DNA of 64,000 bases from an uncultured Fretibacterium sp. Its GTDB lineage: Bacteria; Synergistota; Synergistia; Synergistales; Aminobacteriaceae. The position numbers were made by a program, and so were the translations under genes. The stretch is from positions 1 to 64,000 of the forward strand of contig CAMGZM010000006.1 in assembly GCA_946183145.1 (NCBI GenBank), in the 5' to 3' direction. Under the pieces are notes generated by a model, which saw only the letters and a list, made by a program, of their open reading frames with translations, was not told the DNA's origin and searched no databases. This document shows, piece by piece, positions 43,800 to 51,767 of this stretch (position 1 is its first letter; every line of letters starts with the position of its first letter).

Positions 43800-44204
43800 T
43801 TAACGCCTGAAACTGTTGCCCATGTTCCTCAATGTCTCGTTGCGGTTCTGAACATTAAGGTGAGTATCTGTTCCTGATGATGATACCCAGTATGATTTTG
43901 CGTGTGTTGAAAGCGTGCTTACCCAGTTAATTCCGAACATCTCAAGTATCATTGTTACGCCCAAGAACAGCCACACAAGCACCGCAAGTATAGCAATGAT
44001 TCTCAGCGAGGCCGATATAGTTCTGTCTGCTGACTCTTCGAGCTTCTTGACTTCGCGCTCGGCTTCTTTCTTTTCATCGCGTGTCATTTCTTTTTCGCCG
44101 CGCCTTATGCTGAATATCTGCCAGAGGCTCGCGCCGCCTAATGCCCATTGATAGAGTCCAATTAGGAATATCGTTGCGCCTATGAATGCAAAAAGTGTAA
44201 CCAT
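43800..44204 (-). CDS. Small two-helix membrane protein of unknown function
   Basis: A 134-residue protein with membrane segments at about residues 2-25 (TLFAFIGATIFLIGLYQWAL) and 68-92 (IIAILAVLVWLFLGVTMI) separated by a highly charged cytoplasmic stretch (GEKEMTRDEKKEAEREVKKLEE). ATG 44204 is chosen; the in-frame GTG at 44213 lies inside the SD GGGGGTG. First gene of a likely five-gene operon leading to the CTERM surface proteins. No family recognised. Confidence 0.7.
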   Translation of the reverse strand: MVTLFAFIGATIFLIGLYQWALGGASLWQIFSIRRGEKEMTRDEKKEAEREVKKLEESADRTISASLRIIAILAVLVWLFLGVTMILEMFGINWVSTLSTHAKSYWVSSSGTDTHLNVQNRNETLRNMGNSFRR

Positions 44205-44245
44205 GAAGTTCACCCCCTGTTAAACTGTGCGGAATTTTATTGTGA

Positions 44246-44253
44246 TATTATAG
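44246..44253. promoter_or_regulatory. Overlapping divergent -10 elements
   Basis: The 8 bp TATTATAG core gives TATTAT (44246-44251) for the plus-strand cbiL and TATAAT (44253-44248 on minus) for the leftward operon. The plus-strand start point would fall within about 5 nt of the cbiL ATG. No convincing -35 for either direction. Confidence 0.5.
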
Positions 44254-44261
44254 CCCTCACC

Positions 44262-44957
44262 ATGAAAAATTTTACTCACTTAATCATTGCGGGAGTCGGA
44301 CCGGGCGACTTGGGACTCATTACTCTTAAAGCGATTCGCGAAGCTCTATACTCCGATATGATTCTCGTACCGCGCTCAAAGATTCATGAACAGGGACTCG
44401 CTGAGAAAATCATAGCTCATTATTTGCCGTCCCGAAAATTGACTCCGATATTATTTCCCATGACTCGCGATTCGAATCAACGGGACGAAATCATACTCTC
44501 ACAATTAGAGTCAATACGGCGTGAAATTGAGTCGTCTGAAGAAATATTTTTCCCCGTAATCGGAGACTCTGTTCTATATTCGACAGGCGCATACTTGATC
44601 GAGGCGATGAAGAAAATTACTGCGGTTGACGTTCGCTTCATTCCGGGAATTTCGGCTCATTCGTTAGCGAGTTCGTGTGCAAAAAGATTCCTTGCGATGT
44701 CGGACGAAATTTTGACGATAATCCCCGGCACAGCTTCCCCCGAAAAGATTTCAGCGGCCCTCGAACATTCAGACTCGATAGCAATCTACAAGCCTTCAGC
44801 GATTCGGGATATTAAGCGTTATGTTGACCCTGAGAAATTCCGCGTGATTCTGCGTGTTGATTTCGCCGGGATTCCTGAGAGGGAGAAAATTTTTGACGGA
44901 GAGTCCGCGCTTGAAGGCATTGACGAATATTTGTCGGTGATACTCCTGAAGAAATGA
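44262..44957 (+). CDS. cbiL: Precorrin-2 C20-methyltransferase
   Basis: SAM-dependent methylation of (cobalt-)precorrin-2 at C20 in cobalamin ring synthesis. The 231-residue tetrapyrrole methylase begins with HLIIAGVGPGDLGLITLKA, the glycine-rich SAM loop, followed by GDSVLYSTGAYLIEAM and IPGISAHSLASS. No other cob or cbi gene is in the window. Upstream space (about 48 nt to the divergent gene) is too short for a cobalamin riboswitch. No SD precedes the ATG. Its end overlaps the next gene by 4 nt. Confidence 0.85.
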   Translation: MKNFTHLIIAGVGPGDLGLITLKAIREALYSDMILVPRSKIHEQGLAEKIIAHYLPSRKLTPILFPMTRDSNQRDEIILSQLESIRREIESSEEIFFPVIGDSVLYSTGAYLIEAMKKITAVDVRFIPGISAHSLASSCAKRFLAMSDEILTIIPGTASPEKISAALEHSDSIAIYKPSAIRDIKRYVDPEKFRVILRVDFAGIPEREKIFDGESALEGIDEYLSVILLKK

Positions 44958-45838
44958 ATGATTTGCTGAGGGGAGAAATTTATCTTACTGCTGAAATCAT
45001 TACAGGTCTGCTCATTGCTGAAGTAATTTTGCGGCTGAAAATCCCTGACGCAATCATGAAACATTTTGCGCCGAAAAATATCCCTCCTGTAACGGCTCTT
45101 GCTGTAGCGGTTAGCGCGGGATCGTCAAAAGCTGGCGCGGCTGTAATATCATCATCGCTTTCACGCGGGGAAATCAGCGAGGCTTCTGCTTTGTGGTCTG
45201 TCTTGATGCTCCCTTTGCCGTCATATTTGCGCCGGTGGCCGTCAACATTCGCGCTGTCTCTTGGCATGGCCGGAAAAGCCGGGGGGATATTCGCGGTATC
45301 ACTTCTTGCGAGGAGCATATTACGATTCATGATTGCCCTTCACTTTCTGAGACGTGAGAACCGCAACAAGACTTTTCAGACTCATAACGCCGATTCATTC
45401 CCGAAAGCACGAAATTATTTCACCCTTCATTCACTCACAAAAACGCTTCCTATTGCGTGGATATTCTTTGCGCTTGCGTATATTCTTGTGCCGTTTGCTG
45501 ATGGGATTATGCGGGAAATTTTTGCTGACGGTGATACGTTCCTTCCTTTAGCGGGATGGGCTGTATCTGCTGCGAGCATCGGCCATGTGAACGCGGCTTT
45601 GTCGATTGCGGGAGGTGCTATTCATTCGGGAGAATTGAGCGTGAGTCAGGGAGTATTTTCGCTGATATTGGGATCGGGACTCGGAACTGTTACGAGAATT
45701 TTGCGGCAGAACGCGGGATATTACTACGGACTTTTTGACGGACGGACAGCGACTCGAATGCTGATGATGAACTTTGCTACAATAATTCCGTTAATCGTGA
45801 TAAATTTGATTTTTGCGGGATTAGCTTTATCATTATGA
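44954..45838 (+). CDS. Polytopic membrane protein, gate (nucleoside-recognition) like
   Basis: A 294-residue membrane protein with about eight predicted helices in two similar halves. The first half carries AVAVSAGSSKAGAAVISS and PSYLRRWPSTFALSLGMAG, the second AAGWAVSAASIGHVNAAL-type Gly/Ala segments and GLGTVTRILRQNAGYYYGLF. The pattern is like the gate domain of archaeal and bacterial nucleoside-recognition proteins, but the match is by eye only. Overlaps of 4 nt with cbiL and with the GGDEF gene show one operon, hinting at transport linked to corrinoid synthesis or to the signalling gene. Confidence 0.6.
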   Translation: MNDLLRGEIYLTAEIITGLLIAEVILRLKIPDAIMKHFAPKNIPPVTALAVAVSAGSSKAGAAVISSSLSRGEISEASALWSVLMLPLPSYLRRWPSTFALSLGMAGKAGGIFAVSLLARSILRFMIALHFLRRENRNKTFQTHNADSFPKARNYFTLHSLTKTLPIAWIFFALAYILVPFADGIMREIFADGDTFLPLAGWAVSAASIGHVNAALSIAGGAIHSGELSVSQGVFSLILGSGLGTVTRILRQNAGYYYGLFDGRTATRMLMMNFATIIPLIVINLIFAGLALSL

Positions 45839-47331
45839 ACATGAATACCAACACGATAAACATATACGTTACAGGGAAGAATCTTGCGGGAATATTGTCG
45901 TCAGTATCGCCGCCCGCCGGAATGACTTGCAATGTTATAACGCTTGAAGCCGGAATGCACATTAACGCGCAGGCCGTGAATGTATTTGTGCTGAAGAAGA
46001 TTCCTTCACGAAAAATTGACGGAGCAAAATATATTCTCTGCTCAAAGTCTCACACCGAATTAACCGCCGATGAACTTAACATGCTTTATGATTTATGGCC
46101 TGAACCTTTAACGCCCTCTTTGCTGAAATTCTATTACCGAAAACTTTTAGAGAGAATACAATCCGAACAGCTTAACACTTCAGAAGGCATTGAACACCAG
46201 AAACGCATAATCGAAATGGCGAGGCAGGATTACCTTACGGGCCTCGCAACACGCTGGTATTTGCAGGAATATATACGCCGTAATCAGGACGAACAGAACG
46301 TAACGTGTATATATTTAGACCTTGACAACTTCAAGAAAGTGAATGACACATACGGGCATCAGGCGGGGGACAGGGCATTAGCTGCGACGGCTGAAATGAT
46401 GCAGCAGAAATTCTCCGATGGTTTTTGCGCTCGCATGGGCGGTGATGAGTTTATGATTGTGCTTCTGGGACTGCGCGAGGCTTCCGACGTTGAGCGAAAA
46501 GTCAGCGCATTCATGGCCGGGCTTATGGAATATTACGCGGGCACAAAGACAATGCGGGCATTATCCGTAAGCGCGGGTATTGCACAGAAGACTCACGGGG
46601 ACTCAAAGACTATAGACAGGCTGATTCACGAGAGCGACATGGCACTTTACGAGGCGAAAAAGTCCGGGCGCGCCTGCTGCAAAATCTACAGTGCTTCAAT
46701 GGACGAACAGAGAGAGCCGGAAAAAAATCCCAGCGATGAAACAGAGTCAGCGAGAAATTACTACCTTGTAGACTACGAGAATGTGAAAAATCACGGGCTT
46801 AACGGCATACAAGACTTGAAGGGCGACAACGTAATCTGCATATTCTACAGCCGCAACGCTCCGGGGAACTTCACGCTTGACCTTCACCGCCAAATCAGCG
46901 AGGCAAACGCGGAAATAGTGTACTTGAAGGTTGAAGTCGGCACAAAAAACGCGCTTGATTTTCAGCTTGCCTCATACTTGGGTAAAATCATCGCTGAGAA
47001 TCACGGAAGAAAGTGCAATTACTTCATTGTGTCAAACGACCGGGGATATTTGAGCCTTGTACCGTTTTGGCACGAGGGAAATATAGATATTGAGGTTATT
47101 GGGGATTTGTCGGGGGCAAGAATTTTTGTTGACAGGGACGAAATAGCCGCAAAAGTTTTTGAGCTTACGGGAGACCCTGATGACGCGGGTAATATTGCGG
47201 ACATAATCATAAACCATCACACAAGAACAGAAATCAACAGCGCGCTGCAAAAGCATTACAGGAACAACGAGAAATCAACACAAACGTATCACGCAATAAG
47301 ATCACTGATCGAACACAAGCGGGGAAGGTAA
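45835..47331 (+). CDS. GGDEF diguanylate cyclase fused to a PIN/NYN-like nuclease domain
   Basis: A 498-residue soluble protein. Residues 1-115 form an alpha/beta region that looks like a degenerate receiver without an obvious phospho-Asp. Residues 128-285 are a GGDEF domain: DYLTGLATRWYLQEYI, LDLDNFKKVND, an intact GGDEF at 202-206 and ALYEAKKSGR. No RxxD inhibitory site is at the usual distance. Residues 308-425 resemble PIN/NYN-type metal-dependent RNases: YYLVDYENVKNHG (D313), ALDFQLASYLG (D375), FIVSNDRGYLSL (D402). The combination suggests nucleotide synthesis or sensing tied to RNA cleavage. It overlaps the upstream gene by 4 nt and ends at a terminator. Both activities are inferred. 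Confidence 0.8.
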   Translation: MNMNTNTINIYVTGKNLAGILSSVSPPAGMTCNVITLEAGMHINAQAVNVFVLKKIPSRKIDGAKYILCSKSHTELTADELNMLYDLWPEPLTPSLLKFYYRKLLERIQSEQLNTSEGIEHQKRIIEMARQDYLTGLATRWYLQEYIRRNQDEQNVTCIYLDLDNFKKVNDTYGHQAGDRALAATAEMMQQKFSDGFCARMGGDEFMIVLLGLREASDVERKVSAFMAGLMEYYAGTKTMRALSVSAGIAQKTHGDSKTIDRLIHESDMALYEAKKSGRACCKIYSASMDEQREPEKNPSDETESARNYYLVDYENVKNHGLNGIQDLKGDNVICIFYSRNAPGNFTLDLHRQISEANAEIVYLKVEVGTKNALDFQLASYLGKIIAENHGRKCNYFIVSNDRGYLSLVPFWHEGNIDIEVIGDLSGARIFVDRDEIAAKVFELTGDPDDAGNIADIIINHHTRTEINSALQKHYRNNEKSTQTYHAIRSLIEHKRGR

Positions 47332-47338
47332 AAAAAAC

Positions 47339-47363
47339 GCCCGGCACTCTCAAAGCACCGGGC
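47339..47363. terminator. Terminator between GGDEF-PIN gene and TerB-like gene
   Basis: GCCCGG (47339-47344) and CCGGGC (47358-47363) with an A-run on the left (47331-47337) and AGAAATTTT on the right; the flanking genes converge. Confidence 0.75.
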
Positions 47364-47377
47364 AGAAATTTTCCGTG

Positions 47378-49264
47378 TCAATTCGTCTTGAAAAGAAGCG
47401 TCATGAGATTCAGAACTTCTTTTCCCCAATCGCTTGCAGTTTTCACGGAGTCTTCCTTGCTCATCTCTTCATCTTCCCTCAAGTGCATAACCTCGCACAA
47501 GATAGAGTTCACTTCAGGATTTCCCCCGTAACCAGGCATGAAGCTCACGGCGTGCAGAATTAATCCCTTTATGGATTTCCGTTCTTCCTCAGAGAGCCAC
47601 GAGCAGAGAAAATCCCCGTAATAATCCGGGCCGTATTGTGTCGGAAGGTTCAGGGGCTTCTGCGCTTCAAGCCTCATATTGTCGTCATCACTAAGCGCAA
47701 AGTAATCATTCATTCTCCGTCTCAATGGCTCAAACACAATCTCTTCATCAGCAGCAATTGACGCGCAAATAAATTCCAGTATGAACGATGCAACACGATA
47801 TGACTGCGACAACTGAGTCCCTAAAGGAAGCTCCGTGAAAAGTATTTTGTCGTTCCAGTTGTAATCGCGTCCCGAAATTCCCAGATCCGGAATTATCTGC
47901 CAGCCTTCAACCTGCGCCGTGTCAACAATTGCTTTGCGTTCCTTGCCTGTTAATTTCGTTTCGGGTGAAATGCTGAACTTCATCAGCTTGCCGAGATTCC
48001 CAAGCGTCGCGATTAACGGCAGCTCGCTTCCTTCCGGCCTCAATGTGTTGATGAAGCCTTCAAAGTCGGGGCGTTCCTCAATTTTTGCGAGATCGGGAAC
48101 TTTTTCGGGGGGCTTGTTCGCCTGCAAAAATACCTCCCATGAGTCGACAAGATTCTTGAAGATCGACAAGTCCGCAAAGAAGTCGGGAATTTCTACGGAC
48201 TCATTTTCTTTCTTGCTGAGTGATACAGAAGGGTTTGAAGGCTTGTAGGAAACTTTCAGCGTGCTCTGAGGCTTTAAGAGTATCAATCCTCCCTTGCAAA
48301 GTTCCTTGTAGATAGGCGTGAATTTCTGCAACGCTTCTTCAGAGTGATTGATTTTCGGCTGGCCTTCTCGCTGAAGTTTTGCTGACGTTCGCACAACGGT
48401 GAAAGCTACTGCTGACGGCAATGGGAGCATAGAATTTGCGTAAGAGTTGAGGAGAATATCAAGCAGGCCTTCAGGGACGGAATTTAGTTTTTTGCACAAC
48501 GCTAACAAATCTTCATCGGGAAGCCATACTTTTATCGCGAGCCACGTTATGAATCGTATCAGGTTATCCCTGAGAGTGTCCCAGCGAATCAACAGCGGCA
48601 AAAGCCTGAAAGCCTCATTGATGCACATTCCCAAGTCTAATTTGTCGGCTATAGTTCTGCGTTCGATCCCGTAAAGCCATATTGCCGGATAACATACATG
48701 TAACGGAGGCTGAATCCTCGCGCCCGCAAGCCACGTGAGATATATACCGCGCTGTAACGGTGTCATTGCCGCGTAAGACTCTGCACCGTCAGCAGGAAGA
48801 GCATCACCCTTCTGCGGGAACTCTACAGGCAGCGTAACATCAATACATGAAGGCTCAGGGGTAGACGCTTCACCGTTCGACCAGTAAGCAGCCGGGCCGG
48901 GCACAACGACATTCCCGACCTGAATATGTCCCGTCCTCCCGCACCATCTGAGGAGATTCACTTGCGCTTGAGCCTGCTTTTTGGGTTCAGACGAGAGTCC
49001 GTAGGGGGAGTCTTCTCCTGCCGGTGCCTGTGCTGAATATGTAGCACCTGCCGCGCGTCCGGGGTCTGTTACGGGCTTTGCTGAGAGAACAACGCCGGAG
49101 TCATCATCATCCTCCATTATCTCGACATCGGGGAGGTCTAACGCCTCAGGAGGGATTACGGGCGGGGGAGTCTCTTCTGTTTCGGGGGAATTTCGTTTTG
49201 ACTGCTGACGGAGGAACGCTCCCACAGCTACAGCTACGAACAAGCCTATTACAAGGTAAATCAT
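47378..49264 (-). CDS. Membrane-anchored TerB-N domain protein
   Basis: A 628-residue protein with one N-terminal membrane helix (MIYLVIGLFVAVAVGAFL), a 90-residue Pro/Glu/Asp-rich linker (EDDDDSG), then a TerB-N-like domain: NLLRWCGRTGHIQVGN, EPSCIDVTLPV, TPLQRGIYLTWLAGARIQP and YGIERRTIAD. The C-terminal part (about 450-628) may be the matching TerB-C region. Such proteins are linked to tellurite or stress islands, with unknown biochemistry. ATG 49264 begins directly at the membrane helix, 17 nt after the preceding gene; a longer in-frame start at 49348 would overlap that gene by 65 nt and is disfavoured. Confidence 0.7.
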   Translation of the reverse strand: MIYLVIGLFVAVAVGAFLRQQSKRNSPETEETPPPVIPPEALDLPDVEIMEDDDDSGVVLSAKPVTDPGRAAGATYSAQAPAGEDSPYGLSSEPKKQAQAQVNLLRWCGRTGHIQVGNVVVPGPAAYWSNGEASTPEPSCIDVTLPVEFPQKGDALPADGAESYAAMTPLQRGIYLTWLAGARIQPPLHVCYPAIWLYGIERRTIADKLDLGMCINEAFRLLPLLIRWDTLRDNLIRFITWLAIKVWLPDEDLLALCKKLNSVPEGLLDILLNSYANSMLPLPSAVAFTVVRTSAKLQREGQPKINHSEEALQKFTPIYKELCKGGLILLKPQSTLKVSYKPSNPSVSLSKKENESVEIPDFFADLSIFKNLVDSWEVFLQANKPPEKVPDLAKIEERPDFEGFINTLRPEGSELPLIATLGNLGKLMKFSISPETKLTGKERKAIVDTAQVEGWQIIPDLGISGRDYNWNDKILFTELPLGTQLSQSYRVASFILEFICASIAADEEIVFEPLRRRMNDYFALSDDDNMRLEAQKPLNLPTQYGPDYYGDFLCSWLSEEERKSIKGLILHAVSFMPGYGGNPEVNSILCEVMHLREDEEMSKEDSVKTASDWGKEVLNLMTLLFKTN

Positions 49265-49283
49265 TGAGAATTGCGCCTGCTTT

Positions 49284-50168
49284 CTACAAGATTTCCATCT
49301 GGAATTTCTCCAGCATGTAGGCGGGGTTATATGACATTTTCGCTTCACGGAGTCCGGGTTCGCCCATATCCTCCTCGCGGTTTACCCACGTATATTTTTG
49401 GCACTGTTCTTTCAGGAAAATATTGTTGATTGCCTGATAGCTTCCGGCATATTCGGGAATAGCCTTCTCAAAACGTATATCAATATTTTCGCCGTCAAGC
49501 TCTTCTGCGATCGTGTACGCTACAATTTCCCCGTCAACTTTCAGCATACCGCCCGAAAGCCTGAAATCCTCCCAGCGGTCAAACGCATTCTGTATAGCAA
49601 TGTCCTCGCCCGCAAGCGACTCGGCCTCGTCAGGTGTCATTGTGAGTACTCTTTGAGCGCGCCATTTCTCCTGAAAGCTCATCACTTCCGCAAAGTCATT
49701 CGGCGTTATCGGGTAATAGTCCCATTCATAGCCCGTCAGGAATGCCCGGACTCTGTTGCGTTTGTGCGCGTATGATTTTCCCTTCAGCGCAATCATGTCC
49801 TTCACCGCGTAAACATATTCGTGCTGGTCTCTGTCTTCCGTGAATCTGAGCCGTGAATTTCCCGCAAGAATTTCCTTCACTTTCGCCGGAACATCATACA
49901 CAATATCCCCCGGCTGAAAGTCGCATAATATTTTCTCCCAGTCCGTAACAGCGTCCCAATTTCCGCACGGCCCGAACATTCCCGGCAATGGCCCTCCAGA
50001 TCTCAGCCAGATAATATTTCCGTCAGACTCTGCGAACTCAACCGGGTATGCGTGAGACCATGACCACAAGCAGAAGAACGAATATTCCGCGTAATGCACG
50101 GGCGATGACTCGTAAAAGCGCGTGTAAATGTCTTTGTCCTGCCATGTTAATTTTCTGAAGTCAAGCAT
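49284..50168 (-). CDS. DUF2156 (phosphatidylglycerol lysyltransferase C-terminal-like) protein
   Basis: A 294-residue soluble protein with the double GNAT-fold pattern of DUF2156: AEYSFFCLWSWSHAY near the start, a central LKGKSYAHKRNRVRAFL stretch, GEIVAYTIAEEL and NREEDMGEPGLREAKMSY at the end, where the family has its NxEEDxGxxGLRxxK motif. Relatives include the lipid aminoacylating domain of MprF, but this one lacks membrane helices and the substrate is unknown. ATG 50168 has AAAGGA about 11 nt upstream. It lies between HU and the TerB-like gene in the same direction, separated from HU by a terminator. Confidence 0.8.
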   Translation of the reverse strand: MLDFRKLTWQDKDIYTRFYESSPVHYAEYSFFCLWSWSHAYPVEFAESDGNIIWLRSGGPLPGMFGPCGNWDAVTDWEKILCDFQPGDIVYDVPAKVKEILAGNSRLRFTEDRDQHEYVYAVKDMIALKGKSYAHKRNRVRAFLTGYEWDYYPITPNDFAEVMSFQEKWRAQRVLTMTPDEAESLAGEDIAIQNAFDRWEDFRLSGGMLKVDGEIVAYTIAEELDGENIDIRFEKAIPEYAGSYQAINNIFLKEQCQKYTWVNREEDMGEPGLREAKMSYNPAYMLEKFQMEIL

Positions 50169-50191
50169 GTGAAATTTAATCCTTTCTGCAC

Positions 50192-50225
50192 AAAAAAAGC
50201 GGCTCTCATTTTTACTGGGAACCGC
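50192..50225 (-). terminator. HU gene terminator
   Basis: Minus strand GCGGTTCCC (50225-50217) pairs with GAGAGCCGC (50207-50199), one mismatch and one G-U, followed by TTTTTTTG. It sits just before the DUF2156 SD. Confidence 0.8.
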
Positions 50226-50252
50226 CTTCAAGTCTTGGTGATTAATGCGTTT

Positions 50253-50546
50253 TTATTTGCTGATAGGTGCATCAACAACGCTGTCTTTGAGGTCTTTGCC
50301 CGGACGGAAAACGGGTACTTTCTTCGCGGGGATAACGACAACTTTCGTGGGATCCTGAGGATTTCTTCCCTCTCTTGCTGCCCTCTCTCTTACCTCAAAT
50401 ACTCCGAAGCCTACGAACGTGCATTTGTCGCCCTTTGCGAGCGCGCCCTGAATCTGTGCGAAAACTTCATCTACTACAGGCGCAACGTCCTTCTTGCGTA
50501 TTGTGAGCTTGGCTGTGATTGCGTCAATAAGTTCTGCTTTTGTCAT
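50253..50546 (-). CDS. hup: HU-family DNA-binding protein
   Basis: A 97-residue histone-like protein that bends DNA as a dimer. MTKAELIDAITAKLTIRKKD opens the helical body, FVGFGVFEVRERAAREGRNP forms the conserved strand and start of the DNA-binding arm, and KVVVIPAKKVPVFRPGKDLK closes it. Length is typical (90-98). SD AGGAGGTG is ideally placed, and a promoter and terminator make it monocistronic. Confidence 0.95.
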   Translation of the reverse strand: MTKAELIDAITAKLTIRKKDVAPVVDEVFAQIQGALAKGDKCTFVGFGVFEVRERAAREGRNPQDPTKVVVIPAKKVPVFRPGKDLKDSVVDAPISK

Positions 50547-50576
50547 GTTTTACACCTCCTGTGAAGAGTTTTCTGC

Positions 50577-50604
50577 ATTTTATCAGCTTTCATGAATTAT
50601 GCAA
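50577..50604 (-). promoter_or_regulatory. Promoter of the HU gene
   Basis: Minus strand -35 TTGCAT (50604-50599), 16-nt spacer, -10 TAAAAT (50582-50577); the leader is about 25 nt and includes the SD. Confidence 0.7.
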
Positions 50605-50640
50605 TATGTGAGTGCGCTGTTTTACAGGGTTTTTTACTGT

Positions 50641-51630
50641 TTAGTCGCGTACCCTCATAAGATAACGCCTGTAAATCTTTGAGAACATGTGAAAAAACCC
50701 CGGCCCCAAGTACGTCATCAATGCTGCAAGCCTTTCACGTTTCCTTGCGTGAGGGTCAAAGAGAACTTCACGGCGGTATTTCTTCATTTCCTCCCAGACC
50801 TTCATACGTTCTTCTTTGTGGTCATACGGGAGAAGGAAATATGTTGACCTGTTCACGCTGAATGCACGCGATGCCGCCGCAACTCTCAGTGCCGGACATT
50901 TCTCGCAGATCTCGCTGTAAAGCTGACGAGATACTAAAATACATGATAGCATTTTAGGGGAATAGTTTTGACGCGTTATACTGCCATACCTTAGCCTGTA
51001 GCCGTACAATTTCTCGCTCGTGAATGCTACCTTACTGCTCTTCAGTAAAATACGGTAAGCTGTGGCTAGGTCTTCATAGTAAAGTCCAACAGGGTATTCA
51101 ATGCCCTCAATCACTGCGCGCCTGTAAATTTTTTCACATGCTGACGTGCTGAATATTTCCTCCTGATAAAGCATTCTTCTTATTGCATCGTCCGCATCAG
51201 TACAGCCTGTATATATTTCCTCTCCAGATTTGGTTTCAAAAGGTACTGCATTATAAAATGCTACACAAGATCCTGCTGCCATATCAGCCCCGTATTTTTC
51301 CATAACATTCATAAGTTCTTCAACGAAATTCGCCTTGATTACATCATCGCTGTCAACAAATATTATATATTCCCCGTGAGACCTCGACATTCCGTAATTC
51401 CTCGCGTCAGAGAGTCCGCCGTTCTCTTTGTGGTAAACGGTTATTCGGCTGTCATTCCTCGCGTACTCATCGCAGATTTCTCCGCATTTATCCGGCGAGC
51501 CGTCATCAACAAGTATTATCTCAAGATTCTTGTATGTCTGATTGATTATGCTGTCGACACATTCACGCAGGTATTCTTCAACTTTGTATATCGGGACGAT
51601 AACGCTGACAAGTTCCCCGCCGCTGCTCAT
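50641..51630 (-). CDS. Glycosyltransferase family 2 protein
   Basis: A 329-residue GT-A glycosyltransferase. LVSVIVPIYKVEEYLRECVD opens the fold, ILVDDGSPDKCGEICDEY binds UDP, ENGGLSDARNYGMSRSHGEY follows and FVDSDDVI is the metal-binding DXD. The C-terminal third is basic and less conserved (RRYLMRVRD at the end). ATG 51630 with GGAGG 6 nt upstream is chosen; the longer frame adds 29 non-homologous residues. Likely builds a capsular or lipopolysaccharide-type chain. Single gene with its own promoter. Confidence 0.88.
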   Translation of the reverse strand: MSSGGELVSVIVPIYKVEEYLRECVDSIINQTYKNLEIILVDDGSPDKCGEICDEYARNDSRITVYHKENGGLSDARNYGMSRSHGEYIIFVDSDDVIKANFVEELMNVMEKYGADMAAGSCVAFYNAVPFETKSGEEIYTGCTDADDAIRRMLYQEEIFSTSACEKIYRRAVIEGIEYPVGLYYEDLATAYRILLKSSKVAFTSEKLYGYRLRYGSITRQNYSPKMLSCILVSRQLYSEICEKCPALRVAAASRAFSVNRSTYFLLPYDHKEERMKVWEEMKKYRREVLFDPHARKRERLAALMTYLGPGFFHMFSKIYRRYLMRVRD

Positions 51631-51661
51631 ATATTCATCCTCCGTAAAAATATTTTTTGTG

Positions 51662-51670
51662 AGTATAGCA
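51662..51670 (-). promoter_or_regulatory. Extended -10 for the GT2 gene
   Basis: Minus strand TGCTATACT (51670-51662), an extended -10 of the TGnTATAcT type, 31 nt upstream of the ATG. No clear -35, as expected for extended -10 promoters. Confidence 0.45.
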
Positions 51671-51718
51671 TAACAGAAAACATTATGTACCACGCATGAG
51701 GCACTAACACTTTTCATG

Positions 51719-51747
51719 TTGTAGAATCTTCAAAGAAATCCTAATAT
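51719..51747 (+). promoter_or_regulatory. Promoter of the OB-fold and RpiR genes
   Basis: -35 TTGTAG (51719-51724), 17-nt spacer, -10 TAATAT (51742-51747). The start point would lie near 51754, directly before the SD GAGGGTGAT. Confidence 0.55.
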
Positions 51748-51767
51748 CATTATAGAGGGTGATACCG

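Noticed and set aside
44214-44261. Cobalamin riboswitch upstream of cbiL
   Set aside because: Only about 48 nt separate the divergent genes, and no conserved riboswitch elements are visible.
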